Notes: generated from the sequence alone by a model not told the origin. Shown: positions 52,145 to 60,768, numbered from the stretch's first letter. The stretch is 64,000 nt of DNA from Modestobacter italicus (GCF_019799965.1 NZ_JABGCJ010000004.1:310001-374000); one strand, 5' to 3'. Numbers and translations are program-made.

Positions 52145-52174
52145 GGCGGGAAGCGTTCTCTCACACCGTTAGAG
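52126..52174. promoter_or_regulatory. twin 17-base operator-like sites for TetR regulator
   Basis: CTCTCACACCGTTAGAG (52158-52174) and a second copy, CTCTAACACCGTCAGA (52126-52141), lie 32 bases apart. The first is a partial dyad (CTCT/AGAG arms around ACACCGT). One site overlaps the DrrA start, the other the TetR start. Sharing of the core in both is seen; binding by the neighbour TetR protein is inferred. Confidence 0.65.
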
Positions 52175-52845
52175 TGTCAAGCGTGATCCCCGAGCGCCCC
52201 GGCGTCACCCGCGCCGCCGTGGTGACCGCGGCCCTGGAGCTGCTCGCCGAGGGCGGCCTCGAGGCGGTGTCCTTCCGCCGGATCGCCGGGAGGCTCGGGG
52301 TCTCCGCGCCGACGCTCTACTGGCACGTGGAGAGCAAGCGGCAGCTGATGGACCTGATGGCCGACGAGCTGGCCGGCCGCGCCCGCCGCGGGCCACTGGA
52401 GCCCGCGCCCGGTGAGCCCTGGTGGTCCTGGTTGCGCACCCACGCGCAGCAGATGTTCGACGCCCTGGTCGAGGTCCGGGACGCGCCCCGCGTGCTGGCC
52501 GGGAACCGCCCGGTCCCGGAGTCGTTCCCCGCCGTCGAAGGCACCCTGGGCGTGCTGGTGGACGCCGGCCTGACCCCGGGGGACGCCCAGCAGGCGCTGT
52601 TCGCGATCGGCGCCTACGTGATCGGCAGCGCCACCGAGTGGCAGGCCGAGGCCGAGCGGGCCGCCACCCGGCCGCTGCCGGACCCGGACGACTCCGAGCT
52701 GGACGCCGGCCGGGCGGAGGTGCTGGCCGAGCAGCCGCTGCTGCTGGCGGCGATGAGGGAGATCCTCCACCGCCCGCACACGGCGGCCTTCGAGTTCGGA
52801 CTGGACCTGCTCATCGACGGACTGCGGGCCCGGGTCACCCGCTGA
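52174..52845 (+). CDS. TetR/AcrR regulator (TetR C-terminal type)
   Basis: The 223-residue protein can start at GTG 52174 or GTG 52183. The helix-turn-helix spans about residues 10-55 (VTRAAVVTAALELLAEGGLEA, ISFRRIAGRLGVSAPTLYWHVESKRQL, read as VSFRRIAGRLGVSAPTLYWH). The longer C-terminal domain with WWSWLRTHAQQMFDAL and DEFELDAGRA-type acid sequence resembles TetR-type ligand domains. It is divergent from drrA-drrB and likely their repressor, de-repressed by the exporter substrate. Its start codon lies at the edge of one operator-like site, allowing autorepression. Confidence 0.9.
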   Translation: MSSVIPERPGVTRAAVVTAALELLAEGGLEAVSFRRIAGRLGVSAPTLYWHVESKRQLMDLMADELAGRARRGPLEPAPGEPWWSWLRTHAQQMFDALVEVRDAPRVLAGNRPVPESFPAVEGTLGVLVDAGLTPGDAQQALFAIGAYVIGSATEWQAEAERAATRPLPDPDDSELDAGRAEVLAEQPLLLAAMREILHRPHTAAFEFGLDLLIDGLRARVTR

Positions 52846-52865
52846 CCGGACCCAGCCCGCCGAGG

Positions 52866-54170
52866 TCAGTGCGCGGGGACCGGGGCGTCCGTGGTGTCGA
52901 CGTCGGTCAGCTGCCAGGGCCGGACGACGGTGACCAGCACGACGATCGCCAGCCCCAGCGACCCGACGATCACGATGCCCATCGCCACGGCGTCGTTGCC
53001 GAGCAGGCCGACCAGCGGCGAGACGGCCGCGCCGACGCCGAACTGGACCGCGCCGAGCAGCGCCGCCGCGGTGCCGGCGGACTCGCCGTGCCGGGACAGC
53101 GCCAGGGCCGGGGCGTTCGGCAGCGCCAGGCCGCAGGCGAAGAGCACCGCCCACAGCGGGATCGCCACCGCGAACAGCCCACCGGTGCCGGTGGCGGCCA
53201 GCGCCAGCAGGACCAGGCCGGCGAGCGCTCCGGCGACGGTGCCGGCGACCAGCACCTGCGCCGGGGAGAACCGGCGCAGCAGCACCGGGTTGAGCTGGGT
53301 GGCCGCGATCAGCCAGAAGGCACCGGCGCCGAAGAGCAGTCCGAACTGCTGCTCGTCCAGGCCGAACTGGTCCTGGTAGACGAAGGAGGAGCCGGAGACG
53401 TAGGCGAACAGGCCGGCCATGGTCAGCCCGGCGACCAGCACCAGCCCGACGTAGGCACGGTCACCGAACAGCGACCGGTAGCTGCGCAGCGTGCCGGCGA
53501 CCCCCGCGGTGCTGCGCCGCTCGGGCGGCAGGGTCTCGCGGATCAGGAAGAAGCCGATGACCAGCAGCGCCAGCCCGTAGAGCGCGAGGATCACGAACAC
53601 CCCGCGCCAGGAGGTGAAGCGGAGCACCTCGCCGCCGATGGTCGGCGCGAGCACCGGTGCCGCGCCGAGCACCAGGAACAGCCGGGAGAGCATGGTGGCG
53701 GCCGCGCGGCCGTCGAACAGGTCGCGGACGACGGCGATGGCGATCACCGCGCCGGCGGCGGTGCCCACGCCCTGCAGCACCCGCAGCGCACCCAGGACGG
53801 CGATGTTCGGCGCGAGCAGCACCAGCAGCGACGCGACGACGTGCACCGCGGTACCGGCCAGCAGCGGGCGACGGCGGCCGAACCGGTCGGACAGCGGGCC
53901 GAGCACCAGCTGGCCCAGCGCCAGGCCGATGAGCGTGCCGGTGAGCGTGAGCTGCACCGCCGCGGACGTCGTCTCCAGCTCGGTGGCGATCGTCGGCAGG
54001 GCCGGCAGGTACATGTCGATGGTGAGCGGCCCGAGCGCGACGAAGGCACCCAGGGTCAGCGCGAGTCGCGCGGTGCGCGGCTTCTCGATCGTCGGGTCCG
54101 GGAGCTGGGCACCGGTCGGCGTCGCTGGGACGGGAGCTGATCTCGTCGTGCGGTCCTGCGTGGCGGTCAT
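52866..54170 (-). CDS. Bcr/CflA-type MFS multidrug exporter
   Basis: This 434-residue protein has twelve membrane segments. The first helix segment PLTIDMYLPALPTIATEL with its Asp, the motif A DRFGRRRPLLAG after helix 2, and motif C-like VLGAAPVLAPTIGG are typical of Bcr/CflA exporters for bicyclomycin, sulfonamides and cysteine. The N-terminal 35 residues are basic and disordered. It converges on the TetR gene with 20 bases between and is divergent only by distance from the upstream MftF-type gene. Its specificity is not predictable. Confidence 0.9.
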   Translation of the reverse strand: MTATQDRTTRSAPVPATPTGAQLPDPTIEKPRTARLALTLGAFVALGPLTIDMYLPALPTIATELETTSAAVQLTLTGTLIGLALGQLVLGPLSDRFGRRRPLLAGTAVHVVASLLVLLAPNIAVLGALRVLQGVGTAAGAVIAIAVVRDLFDGRAAATMLSRLFLVLGAAPVLAPTIGGEVLRFTSWRGVFVILALYGLALLVIGFFLIRETLPPERRSTAGVAGTLRSYRSLFGDRAYVGLVLVAGLTMAGLFAYVSGSSFVYQDQFGLDEQQFGLLFGAGAFWLIAATQLNPVLLRRFSPAQVLVAGTVAGALAGLVLLALAATGTGGLFAVAIPLWAVLFACGLALPNAPALALSRHGESAGTAAALLGAVQFGVGAAVSPLVGLLGNDAVAMGIVIVGSLGLAIVVLVTVVRPWQLTDVDTTDAPVPAH

Positions 54171-54215
54171 CGGGTCCCCCTGGTCGGTGCTGTGCTCACG
54201 CAGGACCCACGCTGG

Positions 54216-55775
54216 TCACGTTCGCAGTACGCGGGTGAGAAGGCTGCACGGTGCAACTGCATTCCGCCGACGGCGAAGTTCACCCCACCGTTGCCGCGCC
54301 GTTGCCCGCAGCCGGGGCGGCGGGGGGCCGACCGGCTCCGGTGCGGCAGGGAGCAGCGCCCGCACCGAGCGCGCCCGCAGCGCACCGGCCCACAGCCCGG
54401 CGCCGTAGCCGAGGTCCTCCAGCCGGCGCCCGGCGGCGAAGGCGGCGAGGTCGATCTCCCGGCGGTGCGGCCACCAGGCCAGGACGGCGTCCCCGGCGGC
54501 GACCGCTGCGACGGTCCACCGCGCCCGGCGGGAGACCACCGCCGCAGCCAGGGCCAGCGGCCAGTGGTGCCGGGTGACCGTGCGGGCCAGCGCGCGCCCG
54601 GAGGACGCCGTCCCCCGCACGACCAGCGTCGCCGCCCAGCCGATCGGGGGCCGCTGCCCGGGGGCGGCGACCCGCTGGGCCAGCAGCACGCTCGCCCGGC
54701 CCAGCACGCCGACCGCACCGACGACGCCGAGCCGGCCGCCGAGCACCGGCAGCGCCCACGCGGCCAGCGACCACGGCGAGATGACCAGCGGGGCGACCAG
54801 CGGGCCGTGCCGCTGGGCGAGCAGCGCCGCTCCGGTGCCGTAGAACGCCCGCCGCCGCAGCCAGTCGCCCAGGGCGACCCGGTGGTCGTGCGCCACCCGG
54901 GCGGCCGGCTCGTAGCGCACCCGCCACCCGGCGCCGGTCAGCCGCCAGACCAGGTCGACGTCCTCGGCGACCGGCATGCCCTCGTCGAAGCCGGTGCCCA
55001 GCGCCGCCCGGCGGGCCAGCAGCGCCGCGCTGGGCACGTAGGAGACGGCGGTGCCCGGCGCCACCCGCGCCGCCGCCGGCCCCATGTCCAGTGCGCTGGT
55101 CAGCGCCTCGTAACGGGCCACCCAGCCGGGCTGCGCCGGCTCCAGCGCGGTGCCCTCGCGCGCCGGGTCCAGCGCGGTGATCCGCGGCGCGACCAGCGCC
55201 AGCCGCGGGTCGGCCAGGTGCCCGGCGAGGACGGCCAGCCACCCGGGTTCCGGCACGCAGTCGGAGTCGACGAACGCGACCAGCGGGGTGCCGGCCGCCC
55301 GGAGCCCGGCGTTGCGGGCAGCTGCCGGGCCGCGGGCGGTGTCGTGCCGGACCACCCGGGCGTCGCCGGCCGCGGCGACGACCCCGGACGGTTCCGCGGA
55401 ACCGTCGTCGACCACCACGACCGGGCGGCCGGCGGTGCCCGGGTCGGCGCGCAGCGCGGCGAGCAGCCGGGCGAGCCCGTCGGTGCGGTCCCGCACCGGG
55501 ACGACGACGGTCACGTCCGGCCGGGGCACCGGGCGCACCTCGGGGTCGGCGACCCCGGCGTCCAGCAGCCGCGCTGCGAGCGCGGCGGACCGGCCGTCGG
55601 TGACCACCAGCCGGTCGCCGGCCAGCAGCTCACGGGCGGCCGGGGCGAGCCGCAGCAGCCGGGCCGGGGAGCCGCCGAGCAGCGCCGTCCCGCCGTCCCG
55701 CCACTGCACGCCCGGGGCCAGCCGGACGGCGGACCCGTCGGGCAGCCGGTCGCCGGGCGGCGCGGGCAGGCTCAT
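54216..55775 (-). CDS. mftF: mycofactocin system glycosyltransferase MftF-like
   Basis: ATG 55773-55775 gives 519 residues. The N-terminal part (RLPDGSAVRLAPGVQWRDGGTALLGGSPARLLRLAP) matches the MftF family lead-in. The GT2 domain follows: VTVVVPVRDR, VVVVDDGSAEP, GPAAARNAGLRAAGTPLVAFVDSDCVP with the metal-binding DSD, and the GFDEGMPVAEDVDLVWRL acceptor region. Hydrophobic helices follow toward the C-terminus. MftF adds glucose units to pre-mycofactocin. The peptide, radical-SAM and other mft genes are not in the window. It overlaps the isochorismatase-like gene by four bases, and so is in that operon. Confidence 0.75.
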   Translation of the reverse strand: MSLPAPPGDRLPDGSAVRLAPGVQWRDGGTALLGGSPARLLRLAPAARELLAGDRLVVTDGRSAALAARLLDAGVADPEVRPVPRPDVTVVVPVRDRTDGLARLLAALRADPGTAGRPVVVVDDGSAEPSGVVAAAGDARVVRHDTARGPAAARNAGLRAAGTPLVAFVDSDCVPEPGWLAVLAGHLADPRLALVAPRITALDPAREGTALEPAQPGWVARYEALTSALDMGPAAARVAPGTAVSYVPSAALLARRAALGTGFDEGMPVAEDVDLVWRLTGAGWRVRYEPAARVAHDHRVALGDWLRRRAFYGTGAALLAQRHGPLVAPLVISPWSLAAWALPVLGGRLGVVGAVGVLGRASVLLAQRVAAPGQRPPIGWAATLVVRGTASSGRALARTVTRHHWPLALAAAVVSRRARWTVAAVAAGDAVLAWWPHRREIDLAAFAAGRRLEDLGYGAGLWAGALRARSVRALLPAAPEPVGPPPPRLRATARQRWGELRRRRNAVAPCSLLTRVLRT

Positions 55776-56338
55776 CGGCCGGCGAGGACCGCGTCGGTGG
55801 TGGTGAGCGTGATCAGCGGCGCGTACAGCGCCATCGCGGCCAGTGCCCGCTCGTGGTCGGCGTCGGAGGCCCCGGCGCAGGCGTCGGTGACCACGTGCAC
55901 CGGCACCCCGGCGTCCGCGGCCGGCAGGGCGGTGGAGAGCACGCAGCAGTCGGTGGAGACGCCGGCGAGCACCAGCGGCCCCTCCCCGACCAGGGCGGCG
56001 AGCTCCGGGCCCCACTTGCCGAACGTGGTCGCGGTCAGCACCGGGGCCTGGCCCGGGTCGTCGACCAGCGTGTACAGCGGGGCGTCCGGGGAGGTGAGGG
56101 CGAACGGGAACTCGGCGTAGTAGGGCGCCCACGCCCCGGCCGGCTCGGCCGGCGCGACGAACCGGGTGTGCACCACCCGCCCGGCGAAGGCCGCCGTGAG
56201 CCGGCGGATCGCCGGGTGCACCTCGGCGAACCGCGGAGCACCCCAGGGCGAACCGCGGTCGGCGAAGACGTGCTGCACGTCGACCACCACCAGGACGCCG
56301 CCGGTCACCGGTGCCTCGGTCACACGCCCCTCGGTCAC
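55772..56338 (-). CDS. isochorismatase-like cysteine hydrolase
   Basis: GTG 56336-56338 overlaps the permease stop (GTGA), giving 188 residues. The catalytic triad of the isochorismatase-like superfamily is visible: Asp in LVVVDVQHVF, Lys in TTFGKWGPEL and Cys in GVSTDCCVLSTA. Such enzymes hydrolyse amides (N-carbamoylsarcosine, nicotinamide) or similar bonds. Next to a nucleobase/allantoin-type permease, a nicotinamidase, ureidoglycolate or biuret-like reaction on an imported N-compound is possible. Its stop overlaps the MftF start, so permease, hydrolase and glycosyltransferase are co-transcribed. Confidence 0.88.
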   Translation of the reverse strand: MTEGRVTEAPVTGGVLVVVDVQHVFADRGSPWGAPRFAEVHPAIRRLTAAFAGRVVHTRFVAPAEPAGAWAPYYAEFPFALTSPDAPLYTLVDDPGQAPVLTATTFGKWGPELAALVGEGPLVLAGVSTDCCVLSTALPAADAGVPVHVVTDACAGASDADHERALAAMALYAPLITLTTTDAVLAGR

Positions 56339-57813
56339 CGGGCCTCCTGCTGCCGGACCGCCCCGCGCCGCAGCAGGATCGTGCCGGCGAAGCCGACGGC
56401 CAGCGCGACCAGGACGCCGAGGTTGGCGAAGGCCCAGTCGCCGTCCTTGCCGCCCAGGCCCAGCGGGCCGAGCAGGTAGCCCTGCCACTGCAGCCACCCG
56501 GCGTAGGTGTTGGTGACCAGCCCCCAGCCGAGCACCGTGCCGGCGGCCAGCAGCGCCAGCGGGACCGCCGGGACGGCGCCGTACCGCCCGCTCGGGTCGT
56601 AGAGCGCGGCCTCGTCGTAGTCGCGACGGCGCAGCAGCAGGTCGGCCAGGACGATGCCGCACCAGGCGGCGACCGGCACCCCGAGGGTGATCAGGAAGCC
56701 CTGGAACTGGGTGAAGAAGTCGCCCTCGGCGAGGAAGACCACCCAGACGGTGCCGAGCACCATGAGGGCGCCGTCGATCGAGGCGGCGACCGGGCGCCGG
56801 ATGCGGACCCCGGCGGCGAGCAGGGCCAGGCCGGAGGAGTAGATGTCCAGCAGCGCGCCGCCGATCAGGCCGAGCACGGCGACGACGGCGAAGGGCACCA
56901 GGAACCAGGTGGGCAGCAGGGTGGCCAGCGCCCCGATCGGGTCACCGCCGATCGCCCCGGCCAGCTCCGGCGAGGAGCCGGCCAGCAGCAGCCCGACCAC
57001 CAGCAGCACCGCCGGGGCGAGCGCGGAGCCGAACGTCGTCCAGCCGACGACGCCGCGGGTGGCGGCGGTGCGCGGCAGGTAGCGGGAGTAGTCGGCGGCG
57101 GCGTTGACCCAGCCGAAGCCGTAGCCGGTCATCACGAACACGAGCGCCCCGATGAACGCGGCGGTCGACCCGGACGGGACGTCGCTGACCGCGGACCAGT
57201 CGATCTCGTCGGCGACCAGCAGCAGGTAGACCACGGTGAGCACCCCGGTGACCACGGTGATCACCGCCTGCATGCGCATGATCAGGTCGAACCCGAGGAC
57301 TCCCCCGGCGACGACCAGCGCGGCCACCACCACCAGCGCGACCAGCTGGGTGGCCGTGCCACCGCCCCAGCCCAGCTCGGTGAAGACCGTCGCGGTGGCC
57401 AGGGTGGCCAGCGAGCAGAGCACCGTCTCCCAGCCGACGGTCAGCACCCAGGACAGGACGGCGGGCACCCGGCCGCCGGTGACCCCGAACGCCGAGCGGC
57501 TGAGCACCAGGGTGGGCGCCGAGCCGCGCTTGCCGGCGATGGCGACCAGGCCGCAGAGGGCGAAACTGGCCACGATGCCGACCAGGCCGGCGACGACCGC
57601 CTGCCGGAACGAGATGCCGAAGCTGAGCACGAAGGCGCCGTAGGCCAGGCCCAGCACGCTGACGTTGGCGCCGAACCAGGGCCAGAAGAGCTGCCGGGGC
57701 GTGCCCTTGCGCTCTTCCTCGGCGATCACGTTGATGCCGTTGGTCTCCACCGCCACCCGCGGGGTGGGGGCCACCACCGGCACGCCCGTCTCCCCCGCCG
57801 CCTGGTGCGCCAT
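56335..57813 (-). CDS. NCS1 family nucleobase/cytosine permease
   Basis: The 492-residue protein has twelve membrane segments and an N-terminal cytoplasmic stretch (ETNGINVIAEEERKGTPRQLFWPWFGANVSVLG) that is the NCS1 lead-in. The SFGISFRQAVVAGLVG, KRGSAPTLVLSRSAFGVTGGRVPAVLSWV and GFGWVNAAADYSRYLPR blocks agree with CodB/PucI-type symporters of cytosine, purines, uracil, hydantoin or allantoin. It imports a nucleobase-like compound with H+ or Na+. Being the first gene of the permease-hydrolase-MftF operon, it could supply the hydrolase with substrate. Confidence 0.92.
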   Translation of the reverse strand: MAHQAAGETGVPVVAPTPRVAVETNGINVIAEEERKGTPRQLFWPWFGANVSVLGLAYGAFVLSFGISFRQAVVAGLVGIVASFALCGLVAIAGKRGSAPTLVLSRSAFGVTGGRVPAVLSWVLTVGWETVLCSLATLATATVFTELGWGGGTATQLVALVVVAALVVAGGVLGFDLIMRMQAVITVVTGVLTVVYLLLVADEIDWSAVSDVPSGSTAAFIGALVFVMTGYGFGWVNAAADYSRYLPRTAATRGVVGWTTFGSALAPAVLLVVGLLLAGSSPELAGAIGGDPIGALATLLPTWFLVPFAVVAVLGLIGGALLDIYSSGLALLAAGVRIRRPVAASIDGALMVLGTVWVVFLAEGDFFTQFQGFLITLGVPVAAWCGIVLADLLLRRRDYDEAALYDPSGRYGAVPAVPLALLAAGTVLGWGLVTNTYAGWLQWQGYLLGPLGLGGKDGDWAFANLGVLVALAVGFAGTILLRRGAVRQQEAR

Positions 57814-57906
57814 CGGTGCTCCGTCCTCGCCGGCGGGGTGCTGGCGCCCCGCTCCCGGGCGGGACCCTAACCGCGTCCACCGACACCACCCTCGCGCTCC
57901 GCGACC

Positions 57907-57931
57907 CGATGCATCGACATCCGATGCATCG
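57907..57931. promoter_or_regulatory. twin CGATGCATCG palindromes, candidate PadR operator
   Basis: The 10-base palindrome CGATGCATCG occurs at 57907-57916 and 57922-57931, separated by ACATC. The pair forms a 25-base direct and inverted repeat 18 bases before the PadR start and about 90 bases before the permease start. PadR regulators typically bind dyad repeats in their own promoter. Confidence 0.75.
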
Positions 57932-57949
57932 AGCCGCTAGCGTCCCGGC

Positions 57950-58276
57950 ATGGACGCCCGCCCGCTCACCGAACCGACGTTCCTCGTGCTCGCCGCGCTC
58001 GCCGACCGCCCCCGGCACGGCTACGGGGTGATCGGCGAGGTCGAGGAGCTGTCCGGCGGCCGGGTCACGCTGCGGGTGGGCACCCTCTACGGCGTCCTCG
58101 ACCGGCTGGTCGCCGAGGGGCGGGTCGAACCCGACCGCGAGGAGGTGCACGCCGGCCGGGTGCGCCGCTACCACCGGCTCACCGCGGCCGGCCGGCAGGC
58201 ACTGGAAGCCGAGCTGGCCCGACAGGAGTCCAACGCCCGCGCCGTCCGGGCCCGGCTCGCGGTGCGGCCGGCATGA
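57950..58276 (+). CDS. PadR family transcriptional regulator
   Basis: ATG 57950 gives 108 residues, a normal length for the short PadR class. The winged helix covers PTFLVLAALADRPRHGYGVIGEVEELSGGRVTLRVGTLYGVLDRLVAEGRVEP (quoted in part: RHGYGVIGEVEE and RVGTLYGVLDRL), followed by the dimerisation helix (RYHRLTAAGRQALEAELARQ). It overlaps the next membrane protein gene by four bases (ATGA) and lies behind twin palindromes, so it is likely autoregulated and controls its partner. The inducing signal is unknown. Confidence 0.93.
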   Translation: MDARPLTEPTFLVLAALADRPRHGYGVIGEVEELSGGRVTLRVGTLYGVLDRLVAEGRVEPDREEVHAGRVRRYHRLTAAGRQALEAELARQESNARAVRARLAVRPA

Positions 58277-59265
58277 GCCCGCTGGAGCAGCGTTACCGGC
58301 GGCTGCTGACCTGGCTGCCCGAGCCGGCCCGCTCCCGGTGGGCCGACGACATGACCGAGACCTGGCTCGAGGCCACGACCGCCGACGACCCGGAGTACGC
58401 CGAGTTCGGCAGCCCGTCGCTCGCCGACCGGCTCGACGTCGCCCGGCTGGCGCTGCGGCTGCGACTGGGGGCACCGGGCGCGTCGGTGCGGGCGGTGGCG
58501 ACCGGCCGGACGGTGCGGCTGGTGGCGGTGGCCGGCACGGTGGCGCTGGCGTCGATGGCCCTGATGGGGCTGGTGACGACCGCGTGGCTGCACGGCGTGC
58601 TGCCGCTGGTCGACGCCCCCGACCTCGGCCCCGTGCGCTGGGGGCCCTGGGACGCCGTGGGCGCGGTCAGCAGCGGGCTCACCGTGGCCCTGGGCGTCTG
58701 CGCGCTGCGCGGGCTGGCGGCCACCCGCCCGCTGGCCCTGGCGGTGCTGGTCGCCCTGCTCGTCGAGGTGGCGATGGGGGTGGGCGGACCAGGGCTGCTC
58801 ATGAGCCTGCCGACCCAGCTGACCGTCGCCGTGCCGCTGGTCGCCGCCGTCCTCGCCCCGACCGGCCCACCGGTGCGCCGCCCGTGGTGGCCCGTCTGGC
58901 TCGGCCTGCTGGTCGTCGCACCGTGGGCGGTCGGCGCCCTGCTGCTGACGCTCTTCCCCGCCGATCCGCCCGGCGGGCTGCTCCCACTGAGCGACCCGTT
59001 CGTCCAGTTGGGGATCGCACTGGTGGCCACCGCCGGGGTGCTGCTCGTCCGCCGGCGGCCGGAGCGGGGGGCCGCCGAGCTGGCCACCGCCGTCCTGGGC
59101 GTGGCCCTGCTGCCTGCCCTGGTGAGCCGGCTGCCGTACGACACCCCCGCCGGCTACACCCCGACCGTGCTGGCGGCCACCCTCGGCGTGCTGCTGTCGG
59201 CGGCGGCCACCGGGGCGGTGGGCATGCGCGCGCTGCGCACCCTGCCCGCCGACGTCCCGGCCTGA
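58273..59265 (+). CDS. PadR-associated membrane protein, eight or so helices
   Basis: The 330-residue protein opens with a cytoplasmic stretch LEQRYRRLLTWLPEPARSRWADDMTETWLEATTADD seen in proteins co-encoded with PadR regulators, given here in part as RRLLTWLPEPAR. After residue about 75 it has eight hydrophobic segments, including ALALAVLVALLVEVAMGVG and LGLLVVAPWAVGALLLTL. No transporter motif is recognised. In actinobacteria this gene pair (PadR then membrane protein starting with the same charged head) is common, but its function is not established. Translation is coupled to the PadR gene. Confidence 0.82.
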   Translation: MSPLEQRYRRLLTWLPEPARSRWADDMTETWLEATTADDPEYAEFGSPSLADRLDVARLALRLRLGAPGASVRAVATGRTVRLVAVAGTVALASMALMGLVTTAWLHGVLPLVDAPDLGPVRWGPWDAVGAVSSGLTVALGVCALRGLAATRPLALAVLVALLVEVAMGVGGPGLLMSLPTQLTVAVPLVAAVLAPTGPPVRRPWWPVWLGLLVVAPWAVGALLLTLFPADPPGGLLPLSDPFVQLGIALVATAGVLLVRRRPERGAAELATAVLGVALLPALVSRLPYDTPAGYTPTVLAATLGVLLSAAATGAVGMRALRTLPADVPA

Positions 59266-59282
59266 CCGCACCCGCAGACGCC

Positions 59283-59317
59283 GACGCCGCCGGGCCCACG
59301 CGGGGCCCGGCGGCGTC
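59283..59317. terminator. bidirectional hairpin between converging genes
   Basis: Perfect 15-base-pair stem (59283-59297 with 59303-59317, loop ACGCG). It lies 17 bases after the PadR-partner stop and 19 bases before the L31 stop, so it can serve both. Confidence 0.85.
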
Positions 59318-59336
59318 GATCAGGTGGTGCAGGCGC

Positions 59337-59588
59337 TCAGCCGCGGGTGCGGGCGCCGTAGCGCTGGTTGAACTTCTCGACCCGGCCGGCGGTGTCCAGC
59401 ACGCGCTGGTTGCCGGTCCAGAACGGGTGGGAGGACGCGCTGATCTCGACCGGGACCACGGGCAGCGTCTCGCCGTCCAGCTCGATCGTCCGGGTCGTCT
59501 CGACCGTCGAGCGGGTCCGGAAGGTCTCGCCCGTCGAGGTGTCCTGGAACACGACGGTGCGGTACTCGGGGTGGATGCCGTTTCGCAT
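59337..59588 (-). CDS. rpmE2: 50S ribosomal protein L31, type B
   Basis: ATG 59586-59588 gives 83 residues. The sequence [50 protein letters not shown] is type B L31; the CxxC zinc-binding pairs of type A are absent. In many bacteria the type B, zinc-free form replaces type A when zinc is short and is repressed by Zur. I see no clear Zur box in the 178 bases upstream, so its control here is open. It is divergent from the siderophore-binding lipoprotein gene, whose iron box lies in the same gap. Confidence 0.94.
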   Translation of the reverse strand: MRNGIHPEYRTVVFQDTSTGETFRTRSTVETTRTIELDGETLPVVPVEISASSHPFWTGNQRVLDTAGRVEKFNQRYGARTRG

Positions 59589-59728
59589 GGTGGTCTCCTC
59601 GGTCTGCGCGGGACGTCCACCCCCGGTGGGGCGGGCTGATCGCGACTGTCCTGGTCAACCGCCGTGGGTCATCACCTGTTCCCCGCGCACCCCGGCCGGA
59701 CGGTGACCGGACCGTGACCTCCTTGTGG

Positions 59729-59747
59729 TTAGGTCAGGCTCACCTCA
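59729..59747. promoter_or_regulatory. DtxR/IdeR-type iron box before siderophore-binding lipoprotein
   Basis: TTAGGTCAGGCTCACCTCA matches the consensus TTAGGTTAGSCTAACCTAA at about 16 of 19 positions by hand count. It lies 19 bases before the lipoprotein start and would be blocked by the iron-bound regulator. It is the stronger of the two iron boxes in the window. Confidence 0.85.
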
Positions 59748-59766
59748 CCACCTCGAAGGAGCTCGC

Positions 59767-60768
59767 ATGTCCCGCCTCCCCCTCCGCGGTGCCGCCCTCG
59801 TGGCGACCGCACTCGTCGTCACCAGCTGCGGCGGCACCGACGCCAGCGACGACACCGGCGCCGAGGGCGGTGGCAGCACCAGCAGCTCCTCGGGCGCCTT
59901 CCCGGTCACCGTCAGCACCGCCTTCGGCGATGTCGAGGTCCCCGAGGAGCCGACCCGCGTGGTCGCCCTCGGCTGGGGCGACGCGGAGATCGCGCTCGCG
60001 CTGGGCGTGCAGCCGGTCGGCGCCAGCGACTGGCTCGGCTTCGGCGGCGAGGGCGTCGGCCCGTGGGCCGAGGGCGAGTACGACGAGGCCCCGGAGATCA
60101 TCGAGACGCTGGAGCCCAGCATCGAGGCGATCGCGGCGCTGGACCCCGACCTGATCCTGGACACCAAGTCCCCGGCGACCCAGGAGCGGTACGACGCGCT
60201 GAGCGACATCGCCCCGACGATCAGCCAGCCCGAGGACACCGACCCCTACGTCGTCTCCCTCGACCAGCAGCTCGACCTGATCGGCCAGGCCCTGGCCAAG
60301 ACCGAGGAGGCCGAGGCGATCGAGGACGAGATCGACCAGGCGTTCGCCGACGCGGCCGAGGCGCACCCGGAGTTCGACGGCACCGAGGTCGCCGTCGCCG
60401 CCTACACCTCCGACGGGTTCGGCGCCTACGTGCGCGGCGACTCCCGGGTGGACTTCATGGAGCAGCTCGGGTTCACCAACGCCCCGGCGATCCAGGACCT
60501 GGCCGGCGAGAGCTTCTACGTCTCGGTCAGCGAGGAGCAGCTGCCGCTGCTGGACGCCGACCTGACCGTCGCCTTCCCGATCTTCGTCGAGGCCAGTGAG
60601 ATCACCGGCAACCCGCTGTGGCAGGCGATCCCGTCGGTGCAGGCCGGCAACGCGGTGGTGCTGGACGACGAGACGCTGACCAGCGCCTTCTCGATCGGCA
60701 CCCCGCAGGGCATCCAGTACGCCCTCGACAACGCCGTCCCGCTGTTCGCCGACGCGCTGGCGGACTGA
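59767..60768 (+). CDS. iron-siderophore ABC transporter substrate-binding lipoprotein
   Basis: ATG 59767 behind AAGGAG (59756-59761) gives 333 residues. A lipoprotein signal peptide ends in VVTSC-GGTD, so the mature protein is anchored outside. After an acidic Ser/Gly linker (about 25-45) it has the two-lobe binding fold of class III: FGDVEVPEEPTRVVALGWGDAEIALALGV, IEAIAALDPDLILDTKS and the long backbone helix with LDQQLDLIGQALAKTEEAEAIE. It captures Fe(III)-siderophore. No permease or ATPase adjoins it; the iron-box-controlled FecCD operon at 3386-6365 lacks a binding protein and would be its natural partner. Confidence 0.92.
   Translation: MSRLPLRGAALVATALVVTSCGGTDASDDTGAEGGGSTSSSSGAFPVTVSTAFGDVEVPEEPTRVVALGWGDAEIALALGVQPVGASDWLGFGGEGVGPWAEGEYDEAPEIIETLEPSIEAIAALDPDLILDTKSPATQERYDALSDIAPTISQPEDTDPYVVSLDQQLDLIGQALAKTEEAEAIEDEIDQAFADAAEAHPEFDGTEVAVAAYTSDGFGAYVRGDSRVDFMEQLGFTNAPAIQDLAGESFYVSVSEEQLPLLDADLTVAFPIFVEASEITGNPLWQAIPSVQAGNAVVLDDETLTSAFSIGTPQGIQYALDNAVPLFADALAD

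Noticed and set aside
59589-59728. Zur box for type B L31
   Set aside because: I could not see the AT-rich dyad of actinobacterial Zur sites here; only the iron box at 59729 is convincing.
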